Below, piece after piece: positions 18,764-27,874 of a stretch of DNA of 64,000 bases (positions are counted from its first letter, which is position 1; every line of letters starts with the position of its first letter). The DNA is from Caulobacterales bacterium (GTDB taxonomy: Bacteria; Pseudomonadota; Alphaproteobacteria; Caulobacterales; Caulobacteraceae). The notes under the pieces are model-generated. The model was given only the letters and a program-made list of their open reading frames with translations. It searched no databases and had not been told where the DNA came from. The translations under genes were made by a program, and so were the position numbers. The stretch lies in the NCBI GenBank assembly GCA_947474395.1, contig CANJID010000007.1, positions 1 through 64,000 on the forward strand. Reading direction: 5' to 3'.

Positions 18764-18856
18764 GGAGTCTCCGATCCTGAGCAGTTGGCGCTTCTATGAC
18801 GCCCCCGATTGCAACGGCCCTCAGCAGGCTCGCCCGTCGCGGGCTCGTCAATTGCG

Positions 18857-19633
18857 CTACTTGATCGCGCCGGACTTGAGCTTGGCGAGGAGGTCGGACA
18901 CCCGCAGCAGCACCTTGCGGCGCCGCTCGGCCTGGTTCTGGATCGCCAGCTGGTTGCTCTCCTGGCGCCAGATCTGGGTCTCCAGCAGGTCCTTGAACCG
19001 GGAATGGATGTAGACCGGGTAGAACCAGCCCAGGGACTGGTCGGCCAGGTAGTTCAGCACGGTGATGTCGAACAGGATGAACCCGGCGGCGACCAGCTCG
19101 GCGTTGATCGCCTGGAAGTCCTCCACGTCGGCCTCGCAGATCACGACGCTGGTTTCGGCGAGGACCTTGGGCGCCCCGCGCAGGGTGGCCAACTCCGCCC
19201 CCTGCACATCGAGCTTGATGAGGTAGGGGCCCTGGAGCTGCAGCTCCTCGGCGATGTCGTCCAGGCGCCGGGCCGGGACCGTCATGCTCTCGGTCGAGAG
19301 CTTGTTGATCCGCTTCCAGTAGGAGTCGTCGGGCGGGCGCAGGGAGCTCCAGTAGGGGTGCTGGGAGTCAGTCAGCACCACCTCGCCGGCAGCGTCCGAG
19401 GTCGCCGCCAGGAGGTAGTGTCCGCCGAGCCCCTCCTGGATGGCGCGCAAGGTCGGCTCATAGACCGGATTGGGGTCGATGTTGACCGGCTTGGCCCCGC
19501 CCCGGAACAGGCCATAGGCGTAGTGCTCGACGAAGAAGTGGCCGTCGGCGCTGCCGATGTCGAACACCGTCGAATATTTCAGTCCCTTGCGGTCGAGCAG
19601 CACAAGGGTCTCGGTGTAGCTGCGGTCGGCCAT
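18857..19633 (-). CDS. FkbM-family methyltransferase
   Basis: A 258-residue AdoMet-dependent methyltransferase. Motif I is VFDIGSADGHFFVEHY near residue 20, followed by KPVNIDPNP and the family-typical YLIKLDVQGAELATLRGAP near residue 137. Such enzymes methylate sugar hydroxyls of surface glycans or small metabolites. It starts 15 bases after the stop of the esterase gene upstream and is probably the last gene of that transcript. Confidence 0.85.
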   Translation of the reverse strand: MADRSYTETLVLLDRKGLKYSTVFDIGSADGHFFVEHYAYGLFRGGAKPVNIDPNPVYEPTLRAIQEGLGGHYLLAATSDAAGEVVLTDSQHPYWSSLRPPDDSYWKRINKLSTESMTVPARRLDDIAEELQLQGPYLIKLDVQGAELATLRGAPKVLAETSVVICEADVEDFQAINAELVAAGFILFDITVLNYLADQSLGWFYPVYIHSRFKDLLETQIWRQESNQLAIQNQAERRRKVLLRVSDLLAKLKSGAIK

Positions 19634-19648
19634 GCTCGGACGGCTCGC

Positions 19649-20584
19649 CTACTTCACGCCGCGGATGAACTTCAGCACCGGGCCCGAGAGGCTCTCGTCG
19701 GGGGTGCCCACGGCGAAGGTCTCGGAGATGTGCGAGGCGCCCGGCAGGGCCCCGATGTAGGTCGGGCAACGGCCGGCCTTGCACAGGGCCGCGTTCAACT
19801 CGTCGGACACGGGCTTGGCGTTGGGCGGGTCGAGCTCGGCGGTGTTGAGGAAGATCGGCGTCTTCCCCTGCACCAGCCCCGGCAGGGCCGAGCGGGCCGT
19901 GAGCTCGGCCGCGTCGTTGGTGCCGTAGTAGGGCGAGGCCGCCGGACCGGGCTTCAAGGCGTAACCGGGACCGGAGCTGAGGATCAGCCCCGACACCTCG
20001 GGCGTCTTGGCGCCGTAGAGCTCGGGATGGCCGCCGTAGTCGGCCACGTGGCCGGCGCCGGCCGAGTGGCCCCACAGGAAGATCTTGTTGGGATCGCCGC
20101 CATAGGCGGCGGCGTGGTCCCTGGCCCAGAGCACCAGGGCCCGCATGTCCTGGATGCCCGAGGGCCACTTGTTGGCCGGCGCCAGGCGGTAGGTGACGTT
20201 GATCCCCACCATGCCGTTCTTCACCGCCCACAGGGGGACGTTATTGTAGAAGGGCCCGGCGCCCATGACCTTGGAGTTGGAGACGAAGCCGCCCCCGGAG
20301 ACGAAGATCAGGACCGGCTTGCCCCGCCCCGGAACGGCCGAGGTGAAGATGTCCAGGGTGTTCTTCGGGTCGCGGCCGTAGGAGATCTCGCGGTTGACGA
20401 CGATGCCCTTGTAGGGCTCGACCTCGATCATCGGGGCGTAGAGGGCGGTCGTCTTGGGGGTCTCGATCCGAGGGCCGATCTCCTTCAGGGCGGCGGCGAT
20501 ATTGGCCGGCACCTGGGCCATGGCGGCCGCGCCGCCCATCAGCCCGGCCAGCGCCACGGCGCCGGCGATGATCCGCATCTTCAT
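19649..20584 (-). CDS. Secreted alpha/beta hydrolase (esterase), copy 2 of tandem pair
   Basis: A 311-residue hydrolase with a signal peptide ending at AAAMA. The oxyanion segment is FVSGGGFV instead of the usual HGGG, the nucleophile elbow WGHSAGAGHVADY has Ser174, and the C-terminal LPGASHISE holds the likely His. It resembles HSL/BD-FAE-type carboxylesterases. SD GGGAG precedes the ATG. The upstream neighbour is a paralogue with the same architecture, 35 bases away, so the pair arose by tandem duplication. Confidence 0.82.
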   Translation of the reverse strand: MKMRIIAGAVALAGLMGGAAAMAQVPANIAAALKEIGPRIETPKTTALYAPMIEVEPYKGIVVNREISYGRDPKNTLDIFTSAVPGRGKPVLIFVSGGGFVSNSKVMGAGPFYNNVPLWAVKNGMVGINVTYRLAPANKWPSGIQDMRALVLWARDHAAAYGGDPNKIFLWGHSAGAGHVADYGGHPELYGAKTPEVSGLILSSGPGYALKPGPAASPYYGTNDAAELTARSALPGLVQGKTPIFLNTAELDPPNAKPVSDELNAALCKAGRCPTYIGALPGASHISETFAVGTPDESLSGPVLKFIRGVK

Positions 20585-20619
20585 GGGTTTCTCCCTGTTC
20601 GTTTCTATGGCGGGGCGGC

Positions 20620-21624
20620 TCAGCGGCCGCTCCTGATGAAGCTCAGCATCGGCCCGGTCAGGCTGTCGTCGGATGTGCCGATCATCGCCCCTTCCGAGAA
20701 GTGGTTGTGGCCCTTCAGCAGCAGCAGGGCCCGCGGCGGCTTGCCCGCCTTGACCAGGGTATCGTTGAGCCGCCGCATGTAGCTCTGGAAGCCCGGCGGG
20801 TCGAACTCCGCATAGGCCAGCAGCATGGGGATCTGGCTCTTTTCCATGCGGGCGAGGGAGGCCTCGGCCGACCACAGGCTCTGGTCCGCGCCGTAATAGG
20901 CGTTCGTCGGCGGCGCCGTCACAGGGACAGCCGTGGCGGGCAACCCGTTGCCGGCGCTCCCGGCGCGAAGCGGCGTGACCCCCTCCACACGACTGTCGGC
21001 GTAGGTCGCCGACTGGATGATCGCCCCGGCCACACCGCCGCGCGGGCCGATATGCAGCTCGGTGTGGGCGACATAGTCGGCGACGTGGTTGGCGCCCGCC
21101 GAGTGCCCCCAGATGTAGATCTTGCCCGGATCGCCGCCGTACCTGGCCGCGTTTGCCCGCGCCCAGGCGATCGCCGAGGCCAGGTCCGCCGCTCCCGCCG
21201 GATAAGGGTCCTTCGGCGCGAGGCGGTAGTTGATGTTCACCCCCACCATGTCGTTGCGGGCGGCCCAGAGCGGGTGGTTGTCCTCGAAGGGCGAGTCCGC
21301 ATTGCCGTGCTTGTCGCCGCGCACGAAACCGCCGCCGTGGACGAAGATCACCACCGGCCGCGTCGCGCCCGCAGCGTTCGGCGGGGCGAAGACGTCGAGC
21401 TTCTGCAGGGGGTCGGTCCCGTAGGCCAGGTCGCGGACCACGGTCACGCCGGTGTAGGGCGGCTTGGGGTGCAAGGGCGCGTACATGGCCATGACGCTGG
21501 CGTCCATCGCCTGGCCCGAGGCCCGGATCTTCGCCGCGATCTCCGCCGGCGGCTCGGCCAGCGCCGCGCCCGCGAGCGCCAGCGCCGCCGCCAGCCCGGC
21601 GCCGAGCATCCAACCCCTGACCAT
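20620..21624 (-). CDS. Secreted alpha/beta hydrolase (esterase), copy 1 of tandem pair
   Basis: A 334-residue hydrolase with a signal peptide (residues 1-23). It has FVHGGGFVRG as oxyanion loop, IWGHSAGANHVADY with Ser175, and LKGHNHFSEG with the likely catalytic His. Same order and spacing as its downstream paralogue. SD AAGGGGAG lies upstream of the ATG. The substrate is not known; short-chain esters are usual for this group. Confidence 0.82.
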   Translation of the reverse strand: MVRGWMLGAGLAAALALAGAALAEPPAEIAAKIRASGQAMDASVMAMYAPLHPKPPYTGVTVVRDLAYGTDPLQKLDVFAPPNAAGATRPVVIFVHGGGFVRGDKHGNADSPFEDNHPLWAARNDMVGVNINYRLAPKDPYPAGAADLASAIAWARANAARYGGDPGKIYIWGHSAGANHVADYVAHTELHIGPRGGVAGAIIQSATYADSRVEGVTPLRAGSAGNGLPATAVPVTAPPTNAYYGADQSLWSAEASLARMEKSQIPMLLAYAEFDPPGFQSYMRRLNDTLVKAGKPPRALLLLKGHNHFSEGAMIGTSDDSLTGPMLSFIRSGR

Positions 21625-21685
21625 GGTTGCGTCTCCCCTTATGGCTTGAACGCTGCGGCGAACCGCGCTCCGGCGCAAGAGCGGG

Positions 21686-22297
21686 TCAGCGCTTCGGCGC
21701 GGGCCGAAGGGTGTCCGAGTCGAAGATCTGGATCTCGCTGCCCCGGTCGATGAAGACCACCACGGTGGGATCGCCCCGTACGGCCTGGAAATAGCGGTCG
21801 CCGACATAGCCGACGCCGAGCGGGCCGCACGGCTCGTCGGGCATGGTGCTGGTCCTCTGGCTCGCGGCCCAGGCCTTGGCCGGAGCGCCTGTCGGCTCCA
21901 GGGCGACGCGGCCCTTGGCCTCCTTCACCGACGGCCAGGGCGCGAAGGCGCAGCGCGGAGTGTAGCGCCCCGGCGACGCGGCCTTCGCCGCCGCCAGCAC
22001 CGATTGCAGCGGCGCCTTGGCGGCCTTGCGGAAGATACGGACCGCCGGTCGGCTACGGTCGCCCTTGCCGTCCTGCTCCACCACGAAGCCGGGAATGCGG
22101 TCGTCGGCGACCAGGCGCAGGTCCGTGGTGTTGCAGCTCCAGATCGACAGGACGCGCCCCCGCACCTCCTCCCATTTACAACCTTGGAAAGTCTCTTGCA
22201 GACCCACGGGCGGCTTCGGCGGCGCGGCGGCGAAGGCTGAGGCCGTCAGCCCGAACGCGACCGCCAGCCCGGCGACGATGGTCCAGTGGTTGTTCAT
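21686..22297 (-). CDS. Exported hypothetical protein
   Basis: A 203-residue protein with a signal peptide (MNNHWTIVAGLAVAFGLTASAFA). Four Cys in the mature part (QGCKWEE, IWSCNTT, PRCAFAP, DEPCGPLG) could form two disulfides in the periplasm. I recognise no family. It precedes the esterase pair by 61 bases on the same strand and is probably the first gene of that transcript. Confidence 0.65.
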   Translation of the reverse strand: MNNHWTIVAGLAVAFGLTASAFAAAPPKPPVGLQETFQGCKWEEVRGRVLSIWSCNTTDLRLVADDRIPGFVVEQDGKGDRSRPAVRIFRKAAKAPLQSVLAAAKAASPGRYTPRCAFAPWPSVKEAKGRVALEPTGAPAKAWAASQRTSTMPDEPCGPLGVGYVGDRYFQAVRGDPTVVVFIDRGSEIQIFDSDTLRPAPKR

Positions 22298-22359
22298 GCG
22301 CCCCTCCCCTTGCCTTCTCCATCCCTGCAATTTTGAATGTGATTGATAGGGGGCCGCCG

Positions 22360-23268
22360 ATGCAACAGTCCGAGATCGCCTGGCCGCGCAAGACGCGCGA
22401 GCTGCAGAACCACCACATGGATTCGACCGTCTGGAACGACTTCGCCTTCCGCGAAGACGACGTGATCGTCGCCACCTACGGCAAGTCCGGCACCACCTGG
22501 ACGCAGCAGATCATCGGCCAGCTGGTGTTCGGGGGCGACGACGAGGTGGCCATCCACGAGGTCTCCCCCTGGCTGGACCTGCGTGTTCCGCCGACTCCGG
22601 TGAAGCACGCCATGATGGCGGCGCAGGAACACCGCCGGATCATCAAGACCCACCTGCCGGTGGACGCCCTCGTCTTCTCGCCAAAGGCCAAATACCTCTA
22701 CGTCGGCCGCGACGGGCGGGACGTGCTCTTCTCGATGTACAACCACCACGTCCAGGCCAACGAGCATTGGTACTCCATGCTCAACGACACCCCCGGCCTT
22801 GTGGGCCCGAAGATGGACAAGCCCGACCCGGACGTGCGGCGCTATTTCCGCCATTGGGTGGAGAACGACGGCGCCCCGCACTGGTCCCTGTGGGACAGCG
22901 TCTCCAGCTGGTGGGCCGTGCGGGACCTCCCCAACGTCAAGCTGGTGCACTTCAACGACCTGAAGGCCGACCTCGCCGGCGAGATGGGCCGCATCGCCGA
23001 CTTCCTGGAGATCGACATCCCGGAGGCGGACTGGCCCGGGATCGTGCACCGCTGCACCTTCGACTACATGAAGGCCAACGCCGACCGCTTCGCCCCCGTG
23101 GGCGGGATCATCTTCGACGGCGGCGGCGCCAGCTTCATCAACAAGGGCGTGAACGGCCGCTGGCGCGACGTGCTGTCGGCGGAGGAGGTCGCCGCCTACG
23201 AGCGGACGGCGGTCGAGAAGCTTGGCCCCGGGTGCGCGCGGTGGCTGGCGACGGGGGAGCTGGCGTAA
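22360..23268 (+). CDS. Sulfotransferase
   Basis: A 302-residue enzyme transferring sulfate from PAPS. The 5'-phosphosulfate loop is TYGKSGTTWTQQIIGQL near residue 40; the PAPS 3'-phosphate region is KYLYVGRDGRDVLFSMYNHH near residue 105. The ATG at 22360 follows AGGGGG at the right distance; a TTG nine codons upstream is rejected. The acceptor is unknown. It is divergent from the exported hypothetical gene and convergent with ndk across a large inverted repeat. Confidence 0.88.
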   Translation: MQQSEIAWPRKTRELQNHHMDSTVWNDFAFREDDVIVATYGKSGTTWTQQIIGQLVFGGDDEVAIHEVSPWLDLRVPPTPVKHAMMAAQEHRRIIKTHLPVDALVFSPKAKYLYVGRDGRDVLFSMYNHHVQANEHWYSMLNDTPGLVGPKMDKPDPDVRRYFRHWVENDGAPHWSLWDSVSSWWAVRDLPNVKLVHFNDLKADLAGEMGRIADFLEIDIPEADWPGIVHRCTFDYMKANADRFAPVGGIIFDGGGASFINKGVNGRWRDVLSAEEVAAYERTAVEKLGPGCARWLATGELA

Positions 23269-23284
23269 GCGCATAACCCCAACA

Positions 23285-23384
23285 CCCGCTCATCCCGGCG
23301 AAAGCCGGGACCCAGGTTTTTTACCTGTAGAGCGAGTGGGTTTCAGAAAAAGCCTGGGCCCCGGCTTTCGCCGGGGTGAGCGGG
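23285..23384. repeat. REP-like nested inverted repeat between sulfotransferase and ndk
   Basis: Two 32-base arms (23285-23316 and 23353-23384) are inverted copies with two mismatches. Each arm is itself a hairpin: CCCGGC-GAAA-GCCGGG on the left and CCCGGC-TTTC-GCCGGG on the right. It separates two convergent genes and could act as a bidirectional terminator or mRNA stabiliser. The layout is that of a paired REP element. Confidence 0.7.
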
Positions 23385-23394
23385 CTGGAGAAAT

Positions 23395-23814
23395 TTAGCC
23401 GACGATCTCTTCGGCCTTGAAGAACTGGGCGATCTCGATCGCCGCGTTGTCCTGGCTGTCGGAGCCGTGGACCGAGTTCTCGCCGACGTTGACGGCGAAG
23501 AGCTTACGGATGGTGCCCTCGTCGGCGTTGGCCGGGTTGGTGGCGCCCATCACTTCGCGGTATTTCGCCACGGCGTTGTCACCTTCGAGCACCTGCACGA
23601 CCACCGGCTCGGAGGTCATGAACTCGACCAGCTCGCCGAAGAAGGGGCGCTCCTTGTGGACGCCGTAGAACTCTTCAGCCAGGGCGCGGCTCATCTTGAT
23701 GCGCTTCTGAGCGACGATGCGCAGGCCCGCTTTCTCGATGACGGCGTTGATGGCGCCGGTCAGGTTCCGCCGGGTGGCGTCCGGCTTGATGATCGAGAAG
23801 GTGCGTTCGGTCAT
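23395..23814 (-). CDS. ndk: Nucleoside diphosphate kinase
   Basis: A 139-residue enzyme that transfers gamma-phosphate between NTPs and NDPs via a phosphohistidine. The active site NSVHGSDS has His116; [11 protein letters not shown] lies at the N terminus and GVHKERPFF near residue 51. Length is normal for bacterial Ndk. It is monocistronic; the ABC-F gene is divergent. Confidence 0.97.
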   Translation of the reverse strand: MTERTFSIIKPDATRRNLTGAINAVIEKAGLRIVAQKRIKMSRALAEEFYGVHKERPFFGELVEFMTSEPVVVQVLEGDNAVAKYREVMGATNPANADEGTIRKLFAVNVGENSVHGSDSQDNAAIEIAQFFKAEEIVG

Positions 23815-23912
23815 GGGGTGATCGCTCAGGACAATTGGTTTTACAGGGTCGCGGGCTTATAGCGGCGCCTTCCCGTCCCGCCAAGGCGTTCACCGGCTCG
23901 ATTTCCGTACCC

Positions 23913-25790
23913 ATGCTTCAGATCAACGACCTCACGTTCGACGCCTGGGGCCGCCGCTTCTTTGACGGCGCCAGCGTAACCGTGCCCACGGGCACGAAAG
24001 TCGGCCTCGTCGGCCGCAACGGCGTGGGCAAGTCCACCCTGTTCAAGCTGATCAAGGGCGAGCTGGTCGCCGGCGGGGGCGAGATCAACCTCGTCAAGGG
24101 CGCAAGGCTCGGCTCGGTGGACCAGGAGCACCCGGCGACACCGACCTCTCTTATCGACACCATCCTGGAGGCCGACGTCGAACGTCACCGCCTGATGGGC
24201 GAGCTGGACACCGCAGAGCCCGAGCACCTGGGGGAGATCTACGCCCGGCTGATCGAGATCGACGCCGACCGCGCCCCTTCCCGCGCCGCGGAAATCCTGG
24301 CGGGCCTGGGCTTCTCCAACGAGGACCTGTCGCGGCCCATGTCGGAGTTCTCCGGCGGCTGGCGGATGCGGGTGGCTCTGGCGGCGGCCCTGTTCGCCGA
24401 GCCCGAGGTCCTGCTGCTGGACGAGCCGACCAACTACCTCGACCTGGAAGGCGCCCTGTGGCTCGAGGCCCGGCTGAAGAAATACCCCCACACCGCCATG
24501 GTCATCAGCCACGACCGCGAGCTGCTCAACAACTCGGTGGAGGCGATCCTGCACCTCGCCGACGGCAAGCTGGAACTCTACACCGGCGGCTACGACGACT
24601 TCGAGGAGCGGCGCGCCGAGAAGATGCGCCAGCAGGAGGCCTTCCGCGGCAAGATCGAAGCCAAGCGCGCCCACATGCAGGCCTTCGTCGACCGTTTCCG
24701 CGCCAAGGCCTCCAAGGCCACCCAGGCCCAGTCCCGCCTGAAGATGCTGGCCAAGCTGCCGCAGGTGGACGCGGTGACCGAGGGGCGCGTCGCTCCCTTC
24801 ACCCTGCCCTCGCCCCACCGACCCCTGGCCCCACCCCTGCTGCGGCTGGAGGCCGCCACCGTGGGCTACGGCGAGGACCCGCCGGTGTTGCGCCACCTGA
24901 ACCTGCGCCTCGACATCGACGACCGCATCGGCCTCCTGGGCGTCAACGGCGCGGGCAAGTCGACCTTCGCCAAGCTGGTCGCCGGCGCCCTGACCGTGCG
25001 CCACGGCACCATGCACCGGGACCGCCGCATCAAGATCGGCTGGTTCCACCAGCACCAGATCGAGGCCATGGACCCGACCGACACGGGGCTGGAAATTCTG
25101 CGCCGCGCCATGCCTGAGGCGTCCGAGTCCCAGCGCCGCTCCAAGCTGGCGCAGTTCGGCCTCGGCTTCGACAAGGCCGAGACCACCGTCGCCAACCTGT
25201 CCGGCGGCGAGCGGGCGCGCCTGCTGCTCAACATGGTGGCCATGCAGGCCCCGCACCTCTTGATCCTCGACGAGCCGACCAACCACCTGGACATCGACAG
25301 CCGCCGGGCCCTGCTCGACGCCCTGAACGACTACGAGGGAGCGGTGATCCTCATCACCCACGACCGCTCGCTGATGGAGCTGGTGGCCGACCGCCTGTGG
25401 CTGGCCGCCGACGGGGGCATCAAGCCCTTCGACGGGGACATGGACGACTACGCCAAGTTCGTCCTCGACCGCGCCCGCGTCGCCGCCCGCGCCCCCGCCC
25501 AGAACCGCGCCGAGACCGCTCCGGCTCCGCCGCCCAAACCTTCAGGCCCCAAGCCTCAGCCCGGCCCGATGAAGCGCAAGCTGGAGGCGGCGGAAGCCAC
25601 CCTCGCCCGCACCACCCGCACGGTCGAGGAGATCGACGCCCAGCTCGCCGACCCGTCCCTGTTCGTGAAGCACCCCGCCAAGGCGGCCGAGCTCACCGCG
25701 CGCCGGGAAAAGGCGCAGGCCGCCCTGGACGCCGCCGAAGCCGTCTGGATGGCCGCCGCGGAGGCTTACGAGGCCGTGGCGGCGGACTGA
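23913..25790 (+). CDS. ABC-F family ATPase (YheS/Uup-like)
   Basis: A 625-residue soluble protein with two ABC domains and no membrane segment. Domain 1: GRNGVGKST, FSGGWRMRVALA, LLLLDEPTNYLDLEG. The linker (about residues 245-300) is long and charged as in ABC-F translation factors. Domain 2: GVNGAGKST, LSGGERARLLL, LLILDEPTNHLDIDS. The C terminus is a basic/helical coiled coil. ABC-F proteins bind the ribosomal E site and relieve stalls. The start MLQINDLTF matches the family; upstream codons are rejected. Confidence 0.92.
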   Translation: MLQINDLTFDAWGRRFFDGASVTVPTGTKVGLVGRNGVGKSTLFKLIKGELVAGGGEINLVKGARLGSVDQEHPATPTSLIDTILEADVERHRLMGELDTAEPEHLGEIYARLIEIDADRAPSRAAEILAGLGFSNEDLSRPMSEFSGGWRMRVALAAALFAEPEVLLLDEPTNYLDLEGALWLEARLKKYPHTAMVISHDRELLNNSVEAILHLADGKLELYTGGYDDFEERRAEKMRQQEAFRGKIEAKRAHMQAFVDRFRAKASKATQAQSRLKMLAKLPQVDAVTEGRVAPFTLPSPHRPLAPPLLRLEAATVGYGEDPPVLRHLNLRLDIDDRIGLLGVNGAGKSTFAKLVAGALTVRHGTMHRDRRIKIGWFHQHQIEAMDPTDTGLEILRRAMPEASESQRRSKLAQFGLGFDKAETTVANLSGGERARLLLNMVAMQAPHLLILDEPTNHLDIDSRRALLDALNDYEGAVILITHDRSLMELVADRLWLAADGGIKPFDGDMDDYAKFVLDRARVAARAPAQNRAETAPAPPPKPSGPKPQPGPMKRKLEAAEATLARTTRTVEEIDAQLADPSLFVKHPAKAAELTARREKAQAALDAAEAVWMAAAEAYEAVAAD

Positions 25791-26005
25791 GTCACCCCGC
25801 TCGGCAGCGGTCGGCAGGGTTGAGGGCGAAAGCGACCCCTCTCGGTCAGCATGATTGGACGGTTCCAGATAATCCGTCTTGAGATCAATTGGCGGTTGCC
25901 AGAGAGGTAAGTCACGAGCGACGTTTCAGAGCCTGCTCGGGTAGTGGCGTGGTTGGACTATGTGGGGCTCGGGCCGGCTGACCCCCATCCTTCCGAGGAA
26001 AGCCA

Positions 26006-27874
26006 ATGCCCTATACCGCCGCTCAGCTGACCGCCTACTACACGGCCGTGAACTTCGGACAGGCTCCGGACACCGCCACCGCCGCCGCCTTCAACCAGGC
26101 CGCGGCGGCCAACGCCGCCGGGACCCTGTCGGACCAGCAGGCCCTCGCCCTCGCCCTGCAGAACGCCCAGGTCCGCGCGACGACCGACGTGGCGGTGGCG
26201 ATCTACCAGTATTTCAACGGCTCGGCGCCCAGCCAGGCGGGCATCAACTTCCTGCTCAACACCCCCGGCTCGGGGCTGAACACCTCGTACTACAACGGGG
26301 CCACGGGCACGGCGACCAACCCCAGCGCCGGCGGCTTCAACCTGGAGAACCGCTACTACAACCTGGCCATCAGCCAGGCCTTCCAGGGGCCGAACGCGGC
26401 GGCCTTCGCCTCCACCTACGGCGGCCTGACGCTGCAGCAGACGGTCGCCACGGCCTATGAGCAGCTCGTGGGCGCGGCCGTGGTCGGCAGCCCTCAGGCC
26501 ACCGCGGCCATCACCGCGATCCAGGGGTCGATCACTTTCTTCCAGCAGGTGGCGGCCCAGCGGGCGGCGCAGTTCAACCAGGACCTCGCCACCAAGGCCA
26601 TCATCATCGGCTACATCATGGAGGAGTCGATCAAGGCGGACGTGGGCGCCTACGCCCTGGCCGTCGACCAGCACAACGCAGCCATCGCCAACGGCACGGC
26701 CGTCTATAATTCCAACATCCTGACCACCTACGCCCCCGGCCCGCCCGCCTATGGGACCGGGGTCGGCGGCGGGGCCCTGCCCACCTATCTCAGCGGCGGC
26801 ACGGTGGCGCAGCAGCGGCTCAACCTGCCGGCCAACGGCACGGTCATAGCCAACGGAACCGTGCAGGGCGGCACCCAGCTGCAACTCCGGGACGCCTCCG
26901 GTCCGTCGGATATCCTGAACCTCGTGTTCGACAACGGGAACACGGCCAACATAGGGGGCCAGGCCGGCGTCAGCGTCTCGCAGCTTCAGCTCGGCGGAAC
27001 CGCGTCCGCAGGCCAGGTGGAGACCCTGAAGATCGTCTCCGCCGGAAGCTGGACCTCGGGGAACTTCGGCTCCGAGAACGGCATGACGTTCAGCACCGCG
27101 GCCTCGACCCCCAACACCGTGACCATCAGCGGCTCGCAGGCCTTCTTCCTGTTCACCGGCAACTCCAGCCACAACATGCTGATCGACGGCTCCGCCGCGA
27201 CCGCGAGCCTGACCATCCGGGGCGACCCGGCCACGGGGGCGACCGTCTCGATCAACATCAACGGCGGCTCGGCCAACGACACCCTCAGCCCCGGCCTGTC
27301 GACGGCGGCGGTGGCCCAGACCGTCTACGGCGGCGGCGGCGGCGACCTGATTCTCCTGAGCGGCGGCACCGTGACCAACAGCGGCGGAGTCACCGGCTTC
27401 GGCTCGAACCACAAGGCGATCGACACCCTGGTCTACAAGGCGGCGACGGACTCCTACTTCGGTACGGGCGCCGGTGATCCGGGCGCCAACCGGTTCACAG
27501 TCGCCAACACCGGGACCATGGACGCGGTGATGGGATTCATCTCCGGCCAGGACAAGATCGACCTGCGTCAGATGGGCGTGACCCAGGCCCAGCTGACCAT
27601 CGCCGACAAGGGGGTGCTCAATACGCCGGGCGTCGATAACGCCGGGGCGGCCTTCCAGGCGCTGATCGCCGCCGGCACTGTATTCAAGGACAGCGGCGGG
27701 ATAACCCGCGGCGCGTCCCTGCTGCACGCCACCCAGGACGACACCGGCCCGGTCAACGACGTCTACCTCATCATCGACGTCAACAAGAACGGCCTGTTCG
27801 ACGCCAACCTCGACCTCGCCATCGAGATCAGGGGCGTGGCCACGATCCTGCCCAGCGACCTGATCGGGACCTGA
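26006..27874 (+). CDS. RsaA-like S-layer/surface protein with N-terminal LPS-anchor-type domain
   Basis: A 622-residue protein without signal peptide. Residues about 1-230 (PYTAAQLTAYYTAVNFGQAP, VAIYQYFNGSAPSQAGINFL, NRYYNLAISQAF, TVATAYEQLVG) resemble the N-terminal domain of Caulobacter RsaA, which binds LPS O-antigen. The rest is Thr/Ser/Gly-rich beta structure with few charged residues and one degenerate calcium-binding RTX stretch (GGSANDTLSPG, YGGGGGDLILLSGG). The end (IDVNKNGLFDANLDLAIEI) is like type I secretion signals of RTX proteins. SD GAGGA precedes the ATG. No rsaD/E/F-type exporter is nearby, and at this length it is shorter than RsaA. Confidence 0.75.
   Translation: MPYTAAQLTAYYTAVNFGQAPDTATAAAFNQAAAANAAGTLSDQQALALALQNAQVRATTDVAVAIYQYFNGSAPSQAGINFLLNTPGSGLNTSYYNGATGTATNPSAGGFNLENRYYNLAISQAFQGPNAAAFASTYGGLTLQQTVATAYEQLVGAAVVGSPQATAAITAIQGSITFFQQVAAQRAAQFNQDLATKAIIIGYIMEESIKADVGAYALAVDQHNAAIANGTAVYNSNILTTYAPGPPAYGTGVGGGALPTYLSGGTVAQQRLNLPANGTVIANGTVQGGTQLQLRDASGPSDILNLVFDNGNTANIGGQAGVSVSQLQLGGTASAGQVETLKIVSAGSWTSGNFGSENGMTFSTAASTPNTVTISGSQAFFLFTGNSSHNMLIDGSAATASLTIRGDPATGATVSININGGSANDTLSPGLSTAAVAQTVYGGGGGDLILLSGGTVTNSGGVTGFGSNHKAIDTLVYKAATDSYFGTGAGDPGANRFTVANTGTMDAVMGFISGQDKIDLRQMGVTQAQLTIADKGVLNTPGVDNAGAAFQALIAAGTVFKDSGGITRGASLLHATQDDTGPVNDVYLIIDVNKNGLFDANLDLAIEIRGVATILPSDLIGT

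Noticed and set aside
25791-26005. Possible small gene or RNA before the RsaA-like gene
   Set aside because: No frame with SD and no stable hairpin was seen; probably leader and promoter.
25958-27727. Minus-strand frame opposite the RsaA-like gene
   Set aside because: Composition bias only; the plus strand frame has SD, an anchor-like domain and a secretion-like end.
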